The position numbers and the translations under genes are program-made. A stretch of 17,956 nt of DNA, from the NCBI GenBank assembly GCA_046594885.1, contig JBKJRD010000056.1, forward strand, positions 1 through 17,956, given 5' to 3'. The notes beneath the pieces were generated by a model, which was given only the letters and a program-made list of their open reading frames with translations, did not search any database and had not been told where the DNA came from. This stretch comes from Methylotenera_A sp046594885. Lineage in GTDB: Bacteria > Pseudomonadota > Gammaproteobacteria > Burkholderiales > Methylophilaceae. The number at the start of each line of letters is the position of its first letter. The stretch's first letter is position 1. Positions 5,939 through 14,050 of the stretch are shown in pieces.

Positions 5939-7666
5939 ATGTTAAGTTCATTTATTCGCTCGCCAGCACTGCTCATTTCATTGCCGTTATTAGCATTAAT
6001 AGCGTCTAGTCACCAAGCTAACGCGGAAATTTATAAATGGCGTGATGACCGAGGTGTAACTCAGTATTCTGACCGCCCACCTGTGAGCAGCTTTACAAAA
6101 GTTACCCGCAACGAAATGGTTAATGCGTTGCAAACAAAAGATTTATGTACAGTTGGCCCTATTCAGAAATCAGTGGCCTCAACAAAAAACATCAATACAT
6201 TTTTTGGATTTACTGTTCATAAACAAAACGCTGCTAACACCTCTAGCTTGTTTAAGGCTCCTATTGCACGCTCTGCTGGCATAACTGGCTCTACAGGTAA
6301 CTCAAGCAATGCAAGATTTATTAATACAAGGTTCACAAATGCTGTTTCAGATACTGCTGCTCCAAACACAAGTATAGCTAGCAGATCTACCAGCACTATC
6401 GCTGCAGTAAATAGCGCCAGAGTAAGCGCCCCGGTTGTAAAAACAGCACGCCCTGCAACTCAAGTATCGCCACTTGGCATTGCCTCTATTTTAAACAATG
6501 GTAATGATAAAATCACCGTATTTGGAATCCCAAGAACAAATATTGTGGCTAATAACAATTTGCTTACTCCAAAAGCTATTCAGCCTACACCTCTAGTGAT
6601 TGCTACAGCGCCAGTGTCTGTAGCTACTGCACCTGCGCAAGTTACCAAAGCACCTACTCAATTAGCAGTAAACACTCCTGCTGAGTCAAACACATCCAAC
6701 CCATCACCTAATCTTATTCAAGTTGGGCTGATGCCCGCTGTTGATGTTAGTAAAAATATAACGCCTGCTTTAGGCTGGGATGATTTACGCATCCGCCCAA
6801 ATCTGGGGCCGCAGGATGTTCCACGCGTGGGCGATGGTAATGGCCAGTTCAGAATTGACTGTGAAGTGAGTCATATGAGCAACGATGATCCAATTCTGTA
6901 TCCCAACCAACAAAGTGCAGCGCACCACCATACGTTTTTTGGTAATACGTCTGTGAATCACAAGAGCAATTTAATGACATTATCAACAACTGGCACTAGC
7001 ACTTGCCGTGGTGGCATTGCAAACCGTTCAGCTTATTGGGTGCCAAGCATGATTGATACAGCGTCTAAAACACCGCTAAAGCCTTATTCTGCACTGTGGT
7101 ATTATAAAACGGGCTATAAAGTTGCCAAAGAAAAAATAACAGCACCACCGAAAGGTTTGCGTATGATTGTTGGCAATATGAAAGCGACTAACAGCGCGTC
7201 CTCCACGCGCATCAGCTACAGCTGTTTTAAAGAAGGCGAGCCAGGCATACCATCAACAATACATATTCCGGCATGCTCACAAGGCTGGACTATCGTTACC
7301 CATGTTGACTTTCCACAATGCTGGGACGGTAAGAACCTTTCCAGCCCAGACAATATTAGTCATATGTCAGATCCTGTGAATAACGCTTGTCCTGCAACGC
7401 ATCCTGTCGCAATTCCAAAACTTGGTTTGAACACAAAATATTTAATCACCACACCAGAGGGTACTAAAAACTGGCGCTTGTCTAGCGACAATTACGCCGC
7501 TAATGGTTATAACGCAGGATACTCTGGCCATGCAGACTGGGTAAATGGTTGGGATGAAAAAGTGATTGCTGGTATTGTGAAAAATTGTCTCAATGCAGGT
7601 AAGGATTGTGGCAATCATATGTTAGGTGATGACACAGTGATTTATGGCCAAAATCGAAATTTTTAA
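5939..7666 (+). CDS. Secreted DUF4124-linker-DUF1996 protein of unknown function
   Basis: No function is known. A Sec signal peptide covers residues 1-29 (ANA before EIYKW). A DUF4124 module follows (about 30-65; YKWRDDRGVTQYSDRPP), a short domain of envelope proteins. Residues about 95-265 form a low-complexity linker rich in Ala, Thr, Ser, Asn and Pro. The DUF1996 domain (about 298-570) shows DCEVSHMS, the triple histidine H329-H331 in AAHHHTFFGN, FPQCWDGKNL, SHMSDP and SGHADWVNGWD. The domain has eight cysteines (308, 356, 429, 446, 461, 484, 550, 557), an even number that suits four disulfides after export. The histidine and acidic positions could bind a metal or sugar, which is inference. 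The gene is monocistronic, with its own promoter, a strong Shine-Dalgarno and a terminator, and points against both neighbouring operons. Confidence 0.9.
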   Translation: MLSSFIRSPALLISLPLLALIASSHQANAEIYKWRDDRGVTQYSDRPPVSSFTKVTRNEMVNALQTKDLCTVGPIQKSVASTKNINTFFGFTVHKQNAANTSSLFKAPIARSAGITGSTGNSSNARFINTRFTNAVSDTAAPNTSIASRSTSTIAAVNSARVSAPVVKTARPATQVSPLGIASILNNGNDKITVFGIPRTNIVANNNLLTPKAIQPTPLVIATAPVSVATAPAQVTKAPTQLAVNTPAESNTSNPSPNLIQVGLMPAVDVSKNITPALGWDDLRIRPNLGPQDVPRVGDGNGQFRIDCEVSHMSNDDPILYPNQQSAAHHHTFFGNTSVNHKSNLMTLSTTGTSTCRGGIANRSAYWVPSMIDTASKTPLKPYSALWYYKTGYKVAKEKITAPPKGLRMIVGNMKATNSASSTRISYSCFKEGEPGIPSTIHIPACSQGWTIVTHVDFPQCWDGKNLSSPDNISHMSDPVNNACPATHPVAIPKLGLNTKYLITTPEGTKNWRLSSDNYAANGYNAGYSGHADWVNGWDEKVIAGIVKNCLNAGKDCGNHMLGDDTVIYGQNRNF

Positions 7667-7688
7667 TTTTACCAGTTCTGCATTTTAA

Positions 7689-7717
7689 AAAAAACCTCGC
7701 AATGCGAGGTTTTTTAT
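7689..7717. terminator. Bidirectional intrinsic terminator
   Basis: A7689-C7700 (AAAAAACCTCGC) and G7704-T7715 (GCGAGGTTTTTT) are exact reverse complements with a 3-nt loop. The A and T runs make it a terminator in both directions. It ends the rightward DUF1996 transcript 22 nt after its stop codon and also ends the leftward nuo operon; the DUF2818 stop codon (7714-7716) lies inside its edge. Confidence 0.93.
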
Positions 7718-8001
7718 TTCCACAGTATCTTATAAACAAACCCTGGAAACGCAAATACCAAAAACAAACTAAACGTAACGGTATAAAATTCCCATTCTTG
7801 CTTTGCTATTTGTCCTAAAGTTGCGTGTTCCGCATAAAACCCAATCCCACCAATAATTAAATACAAAATAATCAGTTCTAGTAAACACCATGCTAGGTTT
7901 TTGACATCGGATTTTAATGGTAGTACATAAAACAATTTATCCGAAAACCAAGGTAAATTTGCTGCAACAAAGGCTAGTAGTAAGATGGTAATTTGAGTCA
8001 T
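7714..8001 (-). CDS. DUF2818 family membrane protein, last gene of the nuo operon
   Basis: This is a 95-residue, strongly hydrophobic protein with about three membrane segments (roughly 2-18, 40-57 and 74-90). The pattern AANLPWFSDKLF, LLELIILYLIIGGIGFYAEH and QEWEFYTVTFSLFLVFAFPGFVYKILWK in order identifies the DUF2818 family. In betaproteobacteria I know this family as a small gene directly after nuoN. Its position, 21 bp after nuoN on the same strand and before the operon terminator, suggests a role linked to complex I assembly or stability, but that is inference from context. There is no Shine-Dalgarno before the ATG at 7999-8001. Confidence 0.9.
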   Translation of the reverse strand: MTQITILLLAFVAANLPWFSDKLFYVLPLKSDVKNLAWCLLELIILYLIIGGIGFYAEHATLGQIAKQEWEFYTVTFSLFLVFAFPGFVYKILWK

Positions 8002-8022
8002 ATCTGTGGCTTAATTTATGCG

Positions 8023-9474
8023 CTACTGCAAACTGCTTACAATTGCCACACCACAAATCTGCATCAGCGTTTGCGGCATGATGCCCAATAGCAATAAAGC
8101 AATTGCATTTACACTCAGCACCAATTGCATATCCGCTGGAGCGTTGATTGGAGTATGGTCTTTTGGTGTGTCAAAGTACATCAACTTTACGATGCGCAAA
8201 TAATAAAAAGCACCGATAGCCGCCATCAAAACGGCAAAAATTACTGCCCATAAGAATCCTGCCTGGAGTGCGGCTTGCAACACGGTAAATTTGGCATAAA
8301 AACCCAATGTTGGCGGCACCCCCGCCATACTAAACATGGTGATTAGCATCAAAAATGCGGCCCATGGGCTACGTTGATTTAAACCTTTTAAATCATCTAA
8401 ATTTTCTGCTTCAAAACCTTGGCGACTTAATAGTAAAATCATGCCAAAACCTGCAAGGGTCATCAACACATATGCAGTAATGTAAAACATGCTTGAAGCA
8501 AATCCATTTAAATTGGCGCTCATCAAGCCGAACAACAAAAAGCCGACATGTGAAATGGTGGAATAAGCCAACATACGTTTTAAATTGGTTTGCGCAATTG
8601 CAGTGATATTACCGATGGCAATGGATAAAACTGCCATAATCAGCAGCATATCTTGCCAATCAAGGGCTAGTGGCTGTAATCCTTGCGCGAGTAAACGTAC
8701 TGTGATGGCAAAAGCAGCAAACTTTGGCACCGAGCCAATCAATATGGTGATGGAAGTTGGCGCGCCCTGATACACATCTGGCACCCACATTTGAAATGGC
8801 ACTGCGCCAAATTTAAACGCTAAACCAGCTACAATAAACACCAAACCTAAAATTAATACTGGATTTTTTGGGTTAAGTTCTAATAGCGCACTACTAATTT
8901 CCGCAATATTTAAACTGCCTGTCATACCATAAATCATACTCATGCCATATAACAACATGCCAGAAGCCAACGCACCCAATACAAAATACTTCATTGCTGC
9001 TTCAGTGGCGCGGGCATTGTCTCTGTCGAACGCGACGAGCGAATATAAGCAAAGCGAAAGCAGTTCTAAACCCATATAAATGGTCAACATGCTTTGCCCA
9101 GAAATCATGATCATCATACCTAAAAGCGCAAACAGCACCATGGCGTAATACTCACCTCTGAACATGCCGCGCTGTTGCATATATTGACGCGTATATACCA
9201 GCATCATGGATGTACCGAGATACGTCATTAGTTTGAGTAAGTCGGCTAAAGGATCATCCACAAACATATTAGAAAACGCATAGCCCACAGCGGGGTTGTA
9301 AGTGCTGACGGTAAAATAGGCGGCTGCCAATAATGTAAACTGTGCCAGCGCATAAATCACAATACGATTTTTCGGTTTAATAAATAAATCCAGCAACAAA
9401 ATAAACATCGCCATGCATAGCACGGTGAGTTCAGGCAAGGCTGTAATAAGGTCTGTTTTAATATATTCCATCAT
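8023..9474 (-). CDS. nuoN: NADH-quinone oxidoreductase subunit N
   Basis: Antiporter-like proton-channel subunit of the complex I membrane arm. It has 483 residues and about 14 membrane helices. The expected charged residues are visible: E137 in MGLELLSLCLY, K221 in GLAFKFGAVPFQMWVPDVYQG, K251 in GSVPKFAAF and the NLKRMLAYSTISHVGF stretch. The start is one of two adjacent ATGs at 9469-9474; a weak TAGG precedes them. It lies 10 bp after nuoM and 21 bp before the DUF2818 gene. Nothing is unusual for the family. Confidence 0.98.
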   Translation of the reverse strand: MMEYIKTDLITALPELTVLCMAMFILLLDLFIKPKNRIVIYALAQFTLLAAAYFTVSTYNPAVGYAFSNMFVDDPLADLLKLMTYLGTSMMLVYTRQYMQQRGMFRGEYYAMVLFALLGMMIMISGQSMLTIYMGLELLSLCLYSLVAFDRDNARATEAAMKYFVLGALASGMLLYGMSMIYGMTGSLNIAEISSALLELNPKNPVLILGLVFIVAGLAFKFGAVPFQMWVPDVYQGAPTSITILIGSVPKFAAFAITVRLLAQGLQPLALDWQDMLLIMAVLSIAIGNITAIAQTNLKRMLAYSTISHVGFLLFGLMSANLNGFASSMFYITAYVLMTLAGFGMILLLSRQGFEAENLDDLKGLNQRSPWAAFLMLITMFSMAGVPPTLGFYAKFTVLQAALQAGFLWAVIFAVLMAAIGAFYYLRIVKLMYFDTPKDHTPINAPADMQLVLSVNAIALLLLGIMPQTLMQICGVAIVSSLQ

Positions 9475-9484
9475 CTAACCTAGC

Positions 9485-10993
9485 TTAAAGCCCAGCAACA
9501 GGCAGTTTGCTGATTGCCATATGATTTAAAAATTGTGCGGCTGTCGCATGCGTAAATTCGGTAATGGGTTGTGGATACACACCAAAGCCAATCACCATAA
9601 TGGCCAATACCGCTAAAATTAAAAATTCGCGTTTGTTTAAATCTTTTAATTCCGCCACATGCCTGTTGGCAATATCTCCGTAAAACACGCGTTTTACCAT
9701 CCACAAACTGTAAGCAGCACCAAATATCAAGGTGGTTGCAGCTAAAAATCCGACCCAGAAATTGTATTTAACTGCCGCTAAAATCACCATAAATTCGCCG
9801 ACAAAGCCTGAGGTGCCAGGTAAGCCGCTATTGGCCATGGCAAACAGTACTGCAAATGCCGCAAAAATCGGCATGGTGTTCACCACCCCACCGTAATCGG
9901 CAATTTGACGGCTGTGCATGCGGTCGTAAAGTACGCCTACACACAAAAACATGGCGGCAGAAATAAAGCCATGCGAGATCATCTGCACAATCGCGCCTTC
10001 TAAGCCCAACTGACTGAATAAAAAGAAACCTAATGTCACAAAGCCCATATGTGAAATAGATGAATAGGCAATGAGCTTTTTCATGTCTTTTTGCACTAAT
10101 GCGACTAATGCGATATATACAATTGCGATAAGTGACAAGGTAATCATAAAGCCAGATAAGTAGTGCGCGGCATCGGGCGCAATGGGCATGGCAAAACGTA
10201 AAAAGCTGTAGCCACCTAGTTTCAACATAATCGCCGCCAATATCACCGAGCCGCCGGTCGGCGCTTCTACGTGCGCATCGGGCAACCAAGTATGCACGGG
10301 CCACATGGGAATTTTAACGGCGAACGCCATAAAAAAAGCCATAAAAATCAATATCTGTGCGTTTAAGGGTAATGGTAATTGGTAATAATCAACAATCTCA
10401 AAACTACCGGTTTTGTGATAAAGATAGATAAATGCCACCAGCATTAATAGCGAACCGAGCAAGGTGTAAAGAAAAAACTTAATGGTCGCGTAGACGCGAT
10501 TTTCGCCACCCCAAATACCAATCACCAAGAACATCGGGATAAGCATCGCCTCCCAAAATACATAGTAAAGTAAGCCGTCCAGTGCGCTGAAGACGCCAAT
10601 CATCAAGCCACTCATGATAAGAAAAGCCGCCATATATTGCGCAATATTTTGAGTAATCACTTCCCAAGCGGCAATCACCACTATCACCGTTGTAAAGCTA
10701 GTCAGCAATATGAGTGGCGCAGCGATACCATCTACGCCCAAATGATAATTCACATTAAATGCAGGAATCCAGCGCGCCATTTCTTGAAACTGAAAGCCGC
10801 CTTCTGCATAATTAAACTGTGTATACAGTGGCAAAGTCAGCGCAAACGCCATTAAGCTGCCAATCAGCGCAAGCCAACGCGTGAAATTGGGCTTGCTGTC
10901 AGCGCCCAAGAGTAATACCACAACGCCTGCCAAAATAGGCAGCCAAATTGAAAAACTTAACACATGGCTATTTAATAAATCCATTGGCATCAT
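9485..10993 (-). CDS. nuoM: NADH-quinone oxidoreductase subunit M
   Basis: Antiporter-like proton-pumping subunit of complex I, with 502 residues and about 14 membrane helices. Key residues are E148 in VFWEAMLIPMF, K227 in FAVKIPMWPVHTWLPDAHVE and K258 in MLKLGGYSFLRF, then KKLIAYSSISHMGFV. The start is ambiguous among ATGs at codons 1, 2 and 4 (MMPMDLL). The first ATG directly abuts the nuoL stop (TAAATG) and no Shine-Dalgarno is visible, so translation is probably coupled to nuoL. The reading frame is intact and of normal length. Confidence 0.98.
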   Translation of the reverse strand: MMPMDLLNSHVLSFSIWLPILAGVVVLLLGADSKPNFTRWLALIGSLMAFALTLPLYTQFNYAEGGFQFQEMARWIPAFNVNYHLGVDGIAAPLILLTSFTTVIVVIAAWEVITQNIAQYMAAFLIMSGLMIGVFSALDGLLYYVFWEAMLIPMFLVIGIWGGENRVYATIKFFLYTLLGSLLMLVAFIYLYHKTGSFEIVDYYQLPLPLNAQILIFMAFFMAFAVKIPMWPVHTWLPDAHVEAPTGGSVILAAIMLKLGGYSFLRFAMPIAPDAAHYLSGFMITLSLIAIVYIALVALVQKDMKKLIAYSSISHMGFVTLGFFLFSQLGLEGAIVQMISHGFISAAMFLCVGVLYDRMHSRQIADYGGVVNTMPIFAAFAVLFAMANSGLPGTSGFVGEFMVILAAVKYNFWVGFLAATTLIFGAAYSLWMVKRVFYGDIANRHVAELKDLNKREFLILAVLAIMVIGFGVYPQPITEFTHATAAQFLNHMAISKLPVAGL

Positions 10994-13042
10994 TTAATTG
11001 ATTTTAATAAAAAAAGTTAACAACAAAAATACACCAATAATCATAGCGAAGGCGTAGTGGTATATGAGGCCAGATTGCAAATGGCGAACCTTGCTAGAAA
11101 TGCGGCCAATTAAACGCGCAGTACCATTCACCATAGCACCATCAATTAATTGAATATCACCAATTCTCCACAACTTTTCACCAAGCATTCTTGCGCCGCC
11201 TGCAAAAAAGCGCGCATTAAAGGCATCGAAACCGTATTTATTTTCTAATATTAGGTTGATTAAACTCAATTTTTTCTGAATAGCGGCTGGAATATCGGGC
11301 CGCTTCATATAAAAGAACCAAGCCAACAATACGCCTGAGGCCGCTAATATAAAGGGCAATGACATCAAACCATGTAAAGCCATACCTGCTGGCGAATGCA
11401 AAATTTCATGATAATGATGGGTTAAGTTTTGCATTGCAGGATGCGCTTGATTATTCACAAAAATCACACCTTTGAAAAACTCGCCAAACAGCATAGGCTC
11501 AATCGCAATATAGCCGATAATTAATGAAGGGATTGCCAACAAAATGAGTGGCAACTTCACCACCCAACCCGGTTCGTGTGGGTCGTCGTGTGGGCTTAAA
11601 CCATGATGTGCATGATTGTCATGTGTTTCATCTTCATGATGGTTATCAGTGGCGCGTGCTTGCTCATGTTTAGTTTCACGCCATTTTTCTTTGCCATGAA
11701 ATACCATAAAATACAGCCTAAACGAGTAGAAGGCTGTGACAAAAACGCCCGTTAATACTGCAAAATAAGCAAAGCCGCTGCCTGTAATATTTGAAAACTT
11801 AACCGCCTCAATGATGCTATCTTTTGAGTAAAAGCCTGCAAAAAATGGTGTGCCAATTAACGCAAAAGAACCGATTAAAGATGTGATCCAAGTGACAGGC
11901 AAATATTTTTTCAAATTACCCATATGGCGAATATCCTGATCATGATGCATAGCCATAATCACAGAGCCTGCTGCCAAGAATAATAAGGCTTTAAAAAACG
12001 CATGTGTCATTAAGTGAAAAATTGCCACAGAATAAGCCGATGCGCCTAAAGCCACTGTCATATAGCCCAATTGCGACAGCGTTGAGTAAGCTACTACACG
12101 TTTAATATCGTTCTGAATAATGCCTAAAAAGCCCATGAACAAGGCGGTAGTTGCGCCAATAATCATCACAAACGACAAAGCTGTGGTTGATAGCTCAAAC
12201 AATGGCGACATGCGTGCCACCATAAAAATACCCGCCGTCACCATGGTTGCTGCGTGAATCAATGCGGAAATCGGTGTTGGGCCTTCCATTGAATCGGGTA
12301 GCCAAACGTGTAAAGGCACTTGTGCCGATTTACCCATTGCGCCAATAAATAATAAAATGCAAGTCACTGTCATTAATGACCAAGAAACATTGGGAATCAG
12401 CTTTACTTGAACATCCGCCAGAGAAGGCGCTAATTCAAATACGGCCGCATAATCTAAACTGCCTGTGTAATACAGCACCATGCCGATGCCTAACAAAAAG
12501 CCAAAATCGCCGACACGATTAACTAAAAAAGCCTTAAGGTTAGCGTAAACGGCTGTTGGGCGCGTGTACCAAAAACCAATGAGTAAGTAGGAAACTAAGC
12601 CAACCGCTTCCCAGCCAAAGAATAGCTGCATAAAATTATTACTCATTACCAACATCAGCATTGCAAACGTAAACAAGGAAATATAGCTAAAAAAGCGGCT
12701 GTATCCTGGGTCTTCACGCATATAGCCGACGGTGTAAATGTGTACCATCAGCGATACAAATGTGACGACGACCATCATCATGGCGGTTAAATTATCGATT
12801 AAAAACCCTACATTAAACTGAAGCTCACCAGAAGTTAACCAAGTATACAAATTGTAATTTGCCGTATATCCATTTAATGTGGCTTGCAAAACGAATACAG
12901 ACAAAATAAACGCTACACCAACACCGGCAATCGTTAACCAATGCGCGCTTGCACGCGGCAAATAGCGACCGAACAGGCCGACTATTACAGAGGCAATCAA
13001 AGGCAATAAAACAATCAGTAAGGAAATTTGAGGCAATGTCAT
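10994..13042 (-). CDS. nuoL: NADH-quinone oxidoreductase subunit L
   Basis: Distal antiporter-like subunit of complex I, with the long lateral helix at its C-terminus. It has 682 residues. The conserved proton-path residues are E145 in FFGWEAVGLVSYLLIG, K238 in GAMGKSAQVPLHVWLPDSMEGPTP and H263 in LIHAATMVTAG, with KRVVAYSTLSQLGYM at about 314-328. Residues 449-489 form a hydrophilic loop with ten histidines; such loops are common in betaproteobacterial NuoL. The ATG at 13040-13042 gives MTLPQISLLIVLLPL and has no Shine-Dalgarno. A 16-bp palindrome lies in the 28-bp gap after nuoK. Confidence 0.98.
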   Translation of the reverse strand: MTLPQISLLIVLLPLIASVIVGLFGRYLPRASAHWLTIAGVGVAFILSVFVLQATLNGYTANYNLYTWLTSGELQFNVGFLIDNLTAMMMVVVTFVSLMVHIYTVGYMREDPGYSRFFSYISLFTFAMLMLVMSNNFMQLFFGWEAVGLVSYLLIGFWYTRPTAVYANLKAFLVNRVGDFGFLLGIGMVLYYTGSLDYAAVFELAPSLADVQVKLIPNVSWSLMTVTCILLFIGAMGKSAQVPLHVWLPDSMEGPTPISALIHAATMVTAGIFMVARMSPLFELSTTALSFVMIIGATTALFMGFLGIIQNDIKRVVAYSTLSQLGYMTVALGASAYSVAIFHLMTHAFFKALLFLAAGSVIMAMHHDQDIRHMGNLKKYLPVTWITSLIGSFALIGTPFFAGFYSKDSIIEAVKFSNITGSGFAYFAVLTGVFVTAFYSFRLYFMVFHGKEKWRETKHEQARATDNHHEDETHDNHAHHGLSPHDDPHEPGWVVKLPLILLAIPSLIIGYIAIEPMLFGEFFKGVIFVNNQAHPAMQNLTHHYHEILHSPAGMALHGLMSLPFILAASGVLLAWFFYMKRPDIPAAIQKKLSLINLILENKYGFDAFNARFFAGGARMLGEKLWRIGDIQLIDGAMVNGTARLIGRISSKVRHLQSGLIYHYAFAMIIGVFLLLTFFIKIN

Positions 13043-13060
13043 TTTTTATCTGTTTTTAGG

Positions 13061-13076
13061 GGTTAAGTACTTAACC
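13061..13076. repeat. 16-bp perfect palindrome at the nuoK-nuoL junction
   Basis: GGTTAAGTACTTAACC equals its own reverse complement. It overlaps the last bases of nuoK, including the stop codon at 13071-13073, and ends 18 bp before the nuoL start. As RNA it would form only a weak 6-bp stem with a GUAC loop and no U-run in the leftward direction, so it is not a convincing terminator. Confidence 0.85.
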
Positions 13077-13391
13077 TTTTAAGGAATCTAAATCGTCCAC
13101 ATTAATCGTGCGTAAATTGCGAAACAGTACGACCAAAATAGCCAAGCCAATTGCCGATTCTGCCGCGGCCACTGTCAATATAAAGAACACAAATACTTGG
13201 CCGGCGATGTCGTTTAAATAATGCGAAAAGGCAATAAAATTCAAGTTAACCGCTAGCAACATTAACTCAATTGCCATCAACAAAATAATCACATTTTTGC
13301 GATTTAAGAAAATACCAATCACGCTAATGGCAAATAGCAATGCGCCTAGCACTAAATAATGCGATAGACCCACTACTGACAAAGCGGTCAT
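13071..13391 (-). CDS. nuoK: NADH-quinone oxidoreductase subunit K
   Basis: Small three-helix subunit of the complex I membrane arm, between the quinone-site region and the antiporter-like subunits. Its 106 residues begin MTALSVVGLSHYLVLG. The two essential membrane glutamates are E42 in LLMAIELMLLAVNLNF and E78 in VAAAESAIGLAI, equivalent to E36 and E72 of the E. coli protein. The start overlaps the nuoJ stop by 4 nt (ATGA), and AAGGA lies about 7 nt upstream. It is one of the few nuo genes here with a visible Shine-Dalgarno. Confidence 0.98.
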   Translation of the reverse strand: MTALSVVGLSHYLVLGALLFAISVIGIFLNRKNVIILLMAIELMLLAVNLNFIAFSHYLNDIAGQVFVFFILTVAAAESAIGLAILVVLFRNLRTINVDDLDSLKG

Positions 13392-14023
13392 GATTTTTCC
13401 TTATTAACTTCTGGCGCTTGTAATGAAGGCGGATCTACCACTGCATCCATTTTTACAATGCGTAATCTATCTTGTTTTTTAACCAATACTTGCTCAGCTG
13501 GATTCATGGATTTATTATCCTGACGATCTCGTAGCGTTAATACAATCGCTGCAACAATCGCCACCAATAAGACTACCGATGCCAGTTCAAACGGCAGCAG
13601 ATAATCGGTGTATAGCACGCGGCCCAGTTCTGCCGTATTACTGTAATCGGCTGGTTTAGTAGTGGCTTCTGACGGCGCGAAGTATTTGCCGCTTAACACC
13701 ATGACCATTTCAACCGCCATCAGCAAACCAATGGTGCCAGCCATGGGTAAATAATCCCAAAAACCTTCACGCAATTTATCCATATTAATATCCAACATCA
13801 TCACTACGAATAAAAACAATACCATCACCGCACCCACATAAACCAGCACCAAGGCAATTGCTAAAAACTCCGCTTCCAGCAGTAACCAAATACCCGCCGC
13901 AGTAAAAAAAGCCAGTACTAAATGCAAGGCTGCATGCACAGGGTTACGCGTGGTAATCACACGAATACCTGCAAACAATAAAATGGCGGCTAGCGCGTAA
14001 AAAATAAAATCGGTAAATATCAT
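13388..14023 (-). CDS. nuoJ: NADH-quinone oxidoreductase subunit J
   Basis: Five-helix subunit of the complex I membrane arm, next to NuoH and NuoK. It has 211 residues. The conserved third-helix region reads FLAIALVLVYVGAVMVLFLF, followed by VVMMLDIN. The fifth helix (about 158-178) is followed by a soluble C-terminal tail of about 35 residues. Its end overlaps nuoK by 4 nt, and the start lies 27 bp after nuoI. No Shine-Dalgarno is visible; the spacer carries a sequence resembling the one before nuoL. Confidence 0.98.
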   Translation of the reverse strand: MIFTDFIFYALAAILLFAGIRVITTRNPVHAALHLVLAFFTAAGIWLLLEAEFLAIALVLVYVGAVMVLFLFVVMMLDINMDKLREGFWDYLPMAGTIGLLMAVEMVMVLSGKYFAPSEATTKPADYSNTAELGRVLYTDYLLPFELASVVLLVAIVAAIVLTLRDRQDNKSMNPAEQVLVKKQDRLRIVKMDAVVDPPSLQAPEVNKEKS

Positions 14024-14050
14024 TGGTTTTTGAGGGTTAAGTTCGACTGT

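Noticed and set aside
9828..10304. Leftward 158-codon frame inside nuoM
   Set aside because: Out of frame with nuoM, rich in Cys/Arg in a way typical of shadow frames, and no start signal.
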